64,000 nt of DNA from NCBI RefSeq assembly GCF_036881825.1, contig NZ_JBAJMW010000007.1, positions 62,001-126,000 on the forward strand, given 5' to 3'. The position numbers and the translations under genes are program-made. This document shows positions 62,738 to 64,000 of the stretch, one piece after another (within the stretch, counting starts at the first letter, position 1; the number at the start of each line of letters is the position of its first letter). This DNA is from Tersicoccus mangrovi (GTDB lineage: Bacteria; Actinomycetota; Actinomycetes; Actinomycetales; Micrococcaceae). The notes under the pieces are model-generated. The model saw only the letters and a list, made by a program, of their open reading frames with translations. It was not told the origin of the DNA and did not search any database.

Positions 62738-64000
62738 GAGTTGACCCGGTCGCGGACGGTGGCGACGATCTTCTCGATCGCCTGCTCGATCGGCACCCCG
62801 TTCTCCTGGCTGCCGTCGCGGTAGCGGAAGGAGACGGCGCCGGCCTCGGCGTCCTCCCCGCCCGCGATGAGCACGAAGGGCACCTTCTCCTTGGCGGCGG
62901 TGCGGATCTTCTTCGGGAACCGGTCGGTGCCGTCGTCGAGCTGGGCGCGGATGCCCTGCTTCTTCAGGCGGGTGACGATGTCGGCCATGTAGTCGGCGAA
63001 CGCCTCGGCCACGGGGATGCCGATCACCTGCACCGGCGCCAGCCAGGCGGGGAACGCGCCGGCGTAGTGCTCGGTGAGCACGCCCATGAACCGCTCGATC
63101 GACCCGAATTTGGCCGAGTGGATCATGACCGGCTGCTTGCGGGTGCCGTCGGCCGCCTGGTACTCGAGGCCGAACCGCTCGGGCTGGTTGAAGTCGTACT
63201 GGATGGTCGACATCTGCCAGGTGCGGCCGATCGCGTCACGGGCCTGCACCGACACCTTCGGGCCGTAGTAGGCGGCGCCGCCCGGATCCGGGACGAGCTC
63301 GAGCCCGGTCGAGGCGCACACGTCGGCGAGCACCTGGGTGGCCTTCTCCCACTGCTCGTCCGAGCCGATGAACTTGCTCGACTCGGGATCCCGGGTGGAG
63401 AGCTCGAGGTAGAAGTCGTTGAGCCCGAAGTCGCGCAGCAGGCCGAGCACAAAGTCGAGCAGGTGGCGGATCTCGTCGGGCGCCTGCTCCTCGGTGACGT
63501 AGGAGTGCGAGTCGTCCTGCGCGAAGCCGCGCACGCGGGTCAGGCCGTGCACGACGCCGGACTTCTCGTACCGGTAGACGTGCCCGAACTCGAACAGCCG
63601 CAGCGGCAGCTCGCGGTAGGACCGGCCGCGCGACCGGTAGATGAGGTTGTGCATGGGGCAGTTCATCGCCTTGAGCCGGTACTCCTGGCCCGGCTTGGTG
63701 ATGGTGCCGTCCTCGTCGCGCTCCTCGTCCACGTGCAGCGGCGGGAACATCGTGTCCGCGTAGTACGGCAGGTGGCCGGAGGTGTGGAACAGGCCGTCCT
63801 TGGAGATGTGCGGGGTGCCGACGTACTCGAAGCCCTCGGCCACGTGCCGGGCACGGACGTAGTCCTCCATCTCGCGCTTGATGATGCCGCCGCGCGGGTG
63901 GAAGACGGGCAGGCCGGAGCCGAGCTCGTCGGGGAAGGAGAACAGGTCGAGTTCGCGGCCGAGCTTGCGGTGGTCGCGGCGCTCCGCCTCGGCGAGGCGC
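62734..64000 (-). CDS. thrS: threonyl-tRNA synthetase, N-terminal part outside window
   Basis: The C-terminal 422 residues are present. Class II motifs: FHPRGGIIKREMEDYVR (motif 1 region), the zinc-binding Cys in MNCPMHNLIYRSRGRSYRELPLRLFEFGHVYRYEKSG (motif 2), the HIHSAK-like MIHSAKFGSIERFMGVLTEHY (motif 3 and His), then the anticodon domain (VQVIGIPVAEAFADYMADIV). The TGS and editing domains lie beyond 64000. First gene of the thrS-HIT-pgsA group. Confidence 0.96.
   Translation of the reverse strand, partial: RLAEAERRDHRKLGRELDLFSFPDELGSGLPVFHPRGGIIKREMEDYVRARHVAEGFEYVGTPHISKDGLFHTSGHLPYYADTMFPPLHVDEERDEDGTITKPGQEYRLKAMNCPMHNLIYRSRGRSYRELPLRLFEFGHVYRYEKSGVVHGLTRVRGFAQDDSHSYVTEEQAPDEIRHLLDFVLGLLRDFGLNDFYLELSTRDPESSKFIGSDEQWEKATQVLADVCASTGLELVPDPGGAAYYGPKVSVQARDAIGRTWQMSTIQYDFNQPERFGLEYQAADGTRKQPVMIHSAKFGSIERFMGVLTEHYAGAFPAWLAPVQVIGIPVAEAFADYMADIVTRLKKQGIRAQLDDGTDRFPKKIRTAAKEKVPFVLIAGGEDAEAGAVSFRYRDGSQENGVPIEQAIEKIVATVRDRVNS

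Overview
The window is a high-GC (about 70 percent or more) actinobacterial chromosome segment with dense genes, frequent GTG starts and many GTGA/ATGA stop-start overlaps. Gene order and protein features (stand-alone Cys-less S4, bifunctional Rel, PgsA1-type phosphotransferase, EthA/EthR-like pair, the aro / mltG / ruvX / alaS / rpsD / rarA / aspS / hisS order) point to Micrococcales, probably Micrococcaceae-like. The genus cannot be fixed from the sequence alone. No integrase, transposase, CRISPR array, rRNA or convincing tRNA was seen.

Region 1 (1-2960) is a small accessory unit: a class III CoA-transferase cut by the window edge, an MHS-family transporter overlapping it, and a divergent IclR-type regulator with a clear promoter/operator between them. 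Region 2 (3020-33000) is conserved core, mostly on the minus strand: aroE-aroC-aroK-aroB (shikimate pathway), mltG, ruvX, alaS, a DUF948 protein, rpsD, rarA, aspS, hisS, rel, secF-secD-yajC, ruvB-ruvA-ruvC, yebC and pdxT. A few plus-strand genes are interspersed (dtd, a lipoprotein, a DUF349 protein, an AbiEi-like protein). The ruvA-ruvC spacer carries a decayed tandem repeat of about 62 bp.

Region 3 (about 33000-59270) is a 26-kb block of accessory genes lying between pdxT and pdxS, whose products form one enzyme complex and whose genes are normally adjacent or close. It holds, in order: (a) an aromatic-compound module (MFS transporter, CYP199-like P450, PDR-type reductase, IclR regulator, MBL-fold hydrolase, aldehyde dehydrogenase, coniferyl-alcohol-dehydrogenase-like SDR) with a shared 15-bp motif in front of both halves; (b) a ferric-reductase-like / FMN-binding / ApbE trio for flavin-based electron transfer at the membrane; (c) an 887-residue asparagine-synthetase-type amidotransferase fused to an F420-glutamate-ligase-like domain, the most unusual protein here; (d) a membrane protein, an EEP-fold hydrolase, a GT2 glycosyltransferase and a VapBC/FitAB toxin-antitoxin; (e) a Dcp-type peptidase overlapping a small alarmone synthetase; (f) an EthA-like Baeyer-Villiger monooxygenase operon with an EthR-like divergent regulator, a VOC protein and a Ser-rich lipoprotein.

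Region 4 (59271-64000) returns to core: pdxS, an NmrA-like oxidoreductase, pgsA, a HIT protein and thrS (cut by the window end). Reading the minus strand from thrS down to aroB gives the familiar core order with region 3 as the main interruption.
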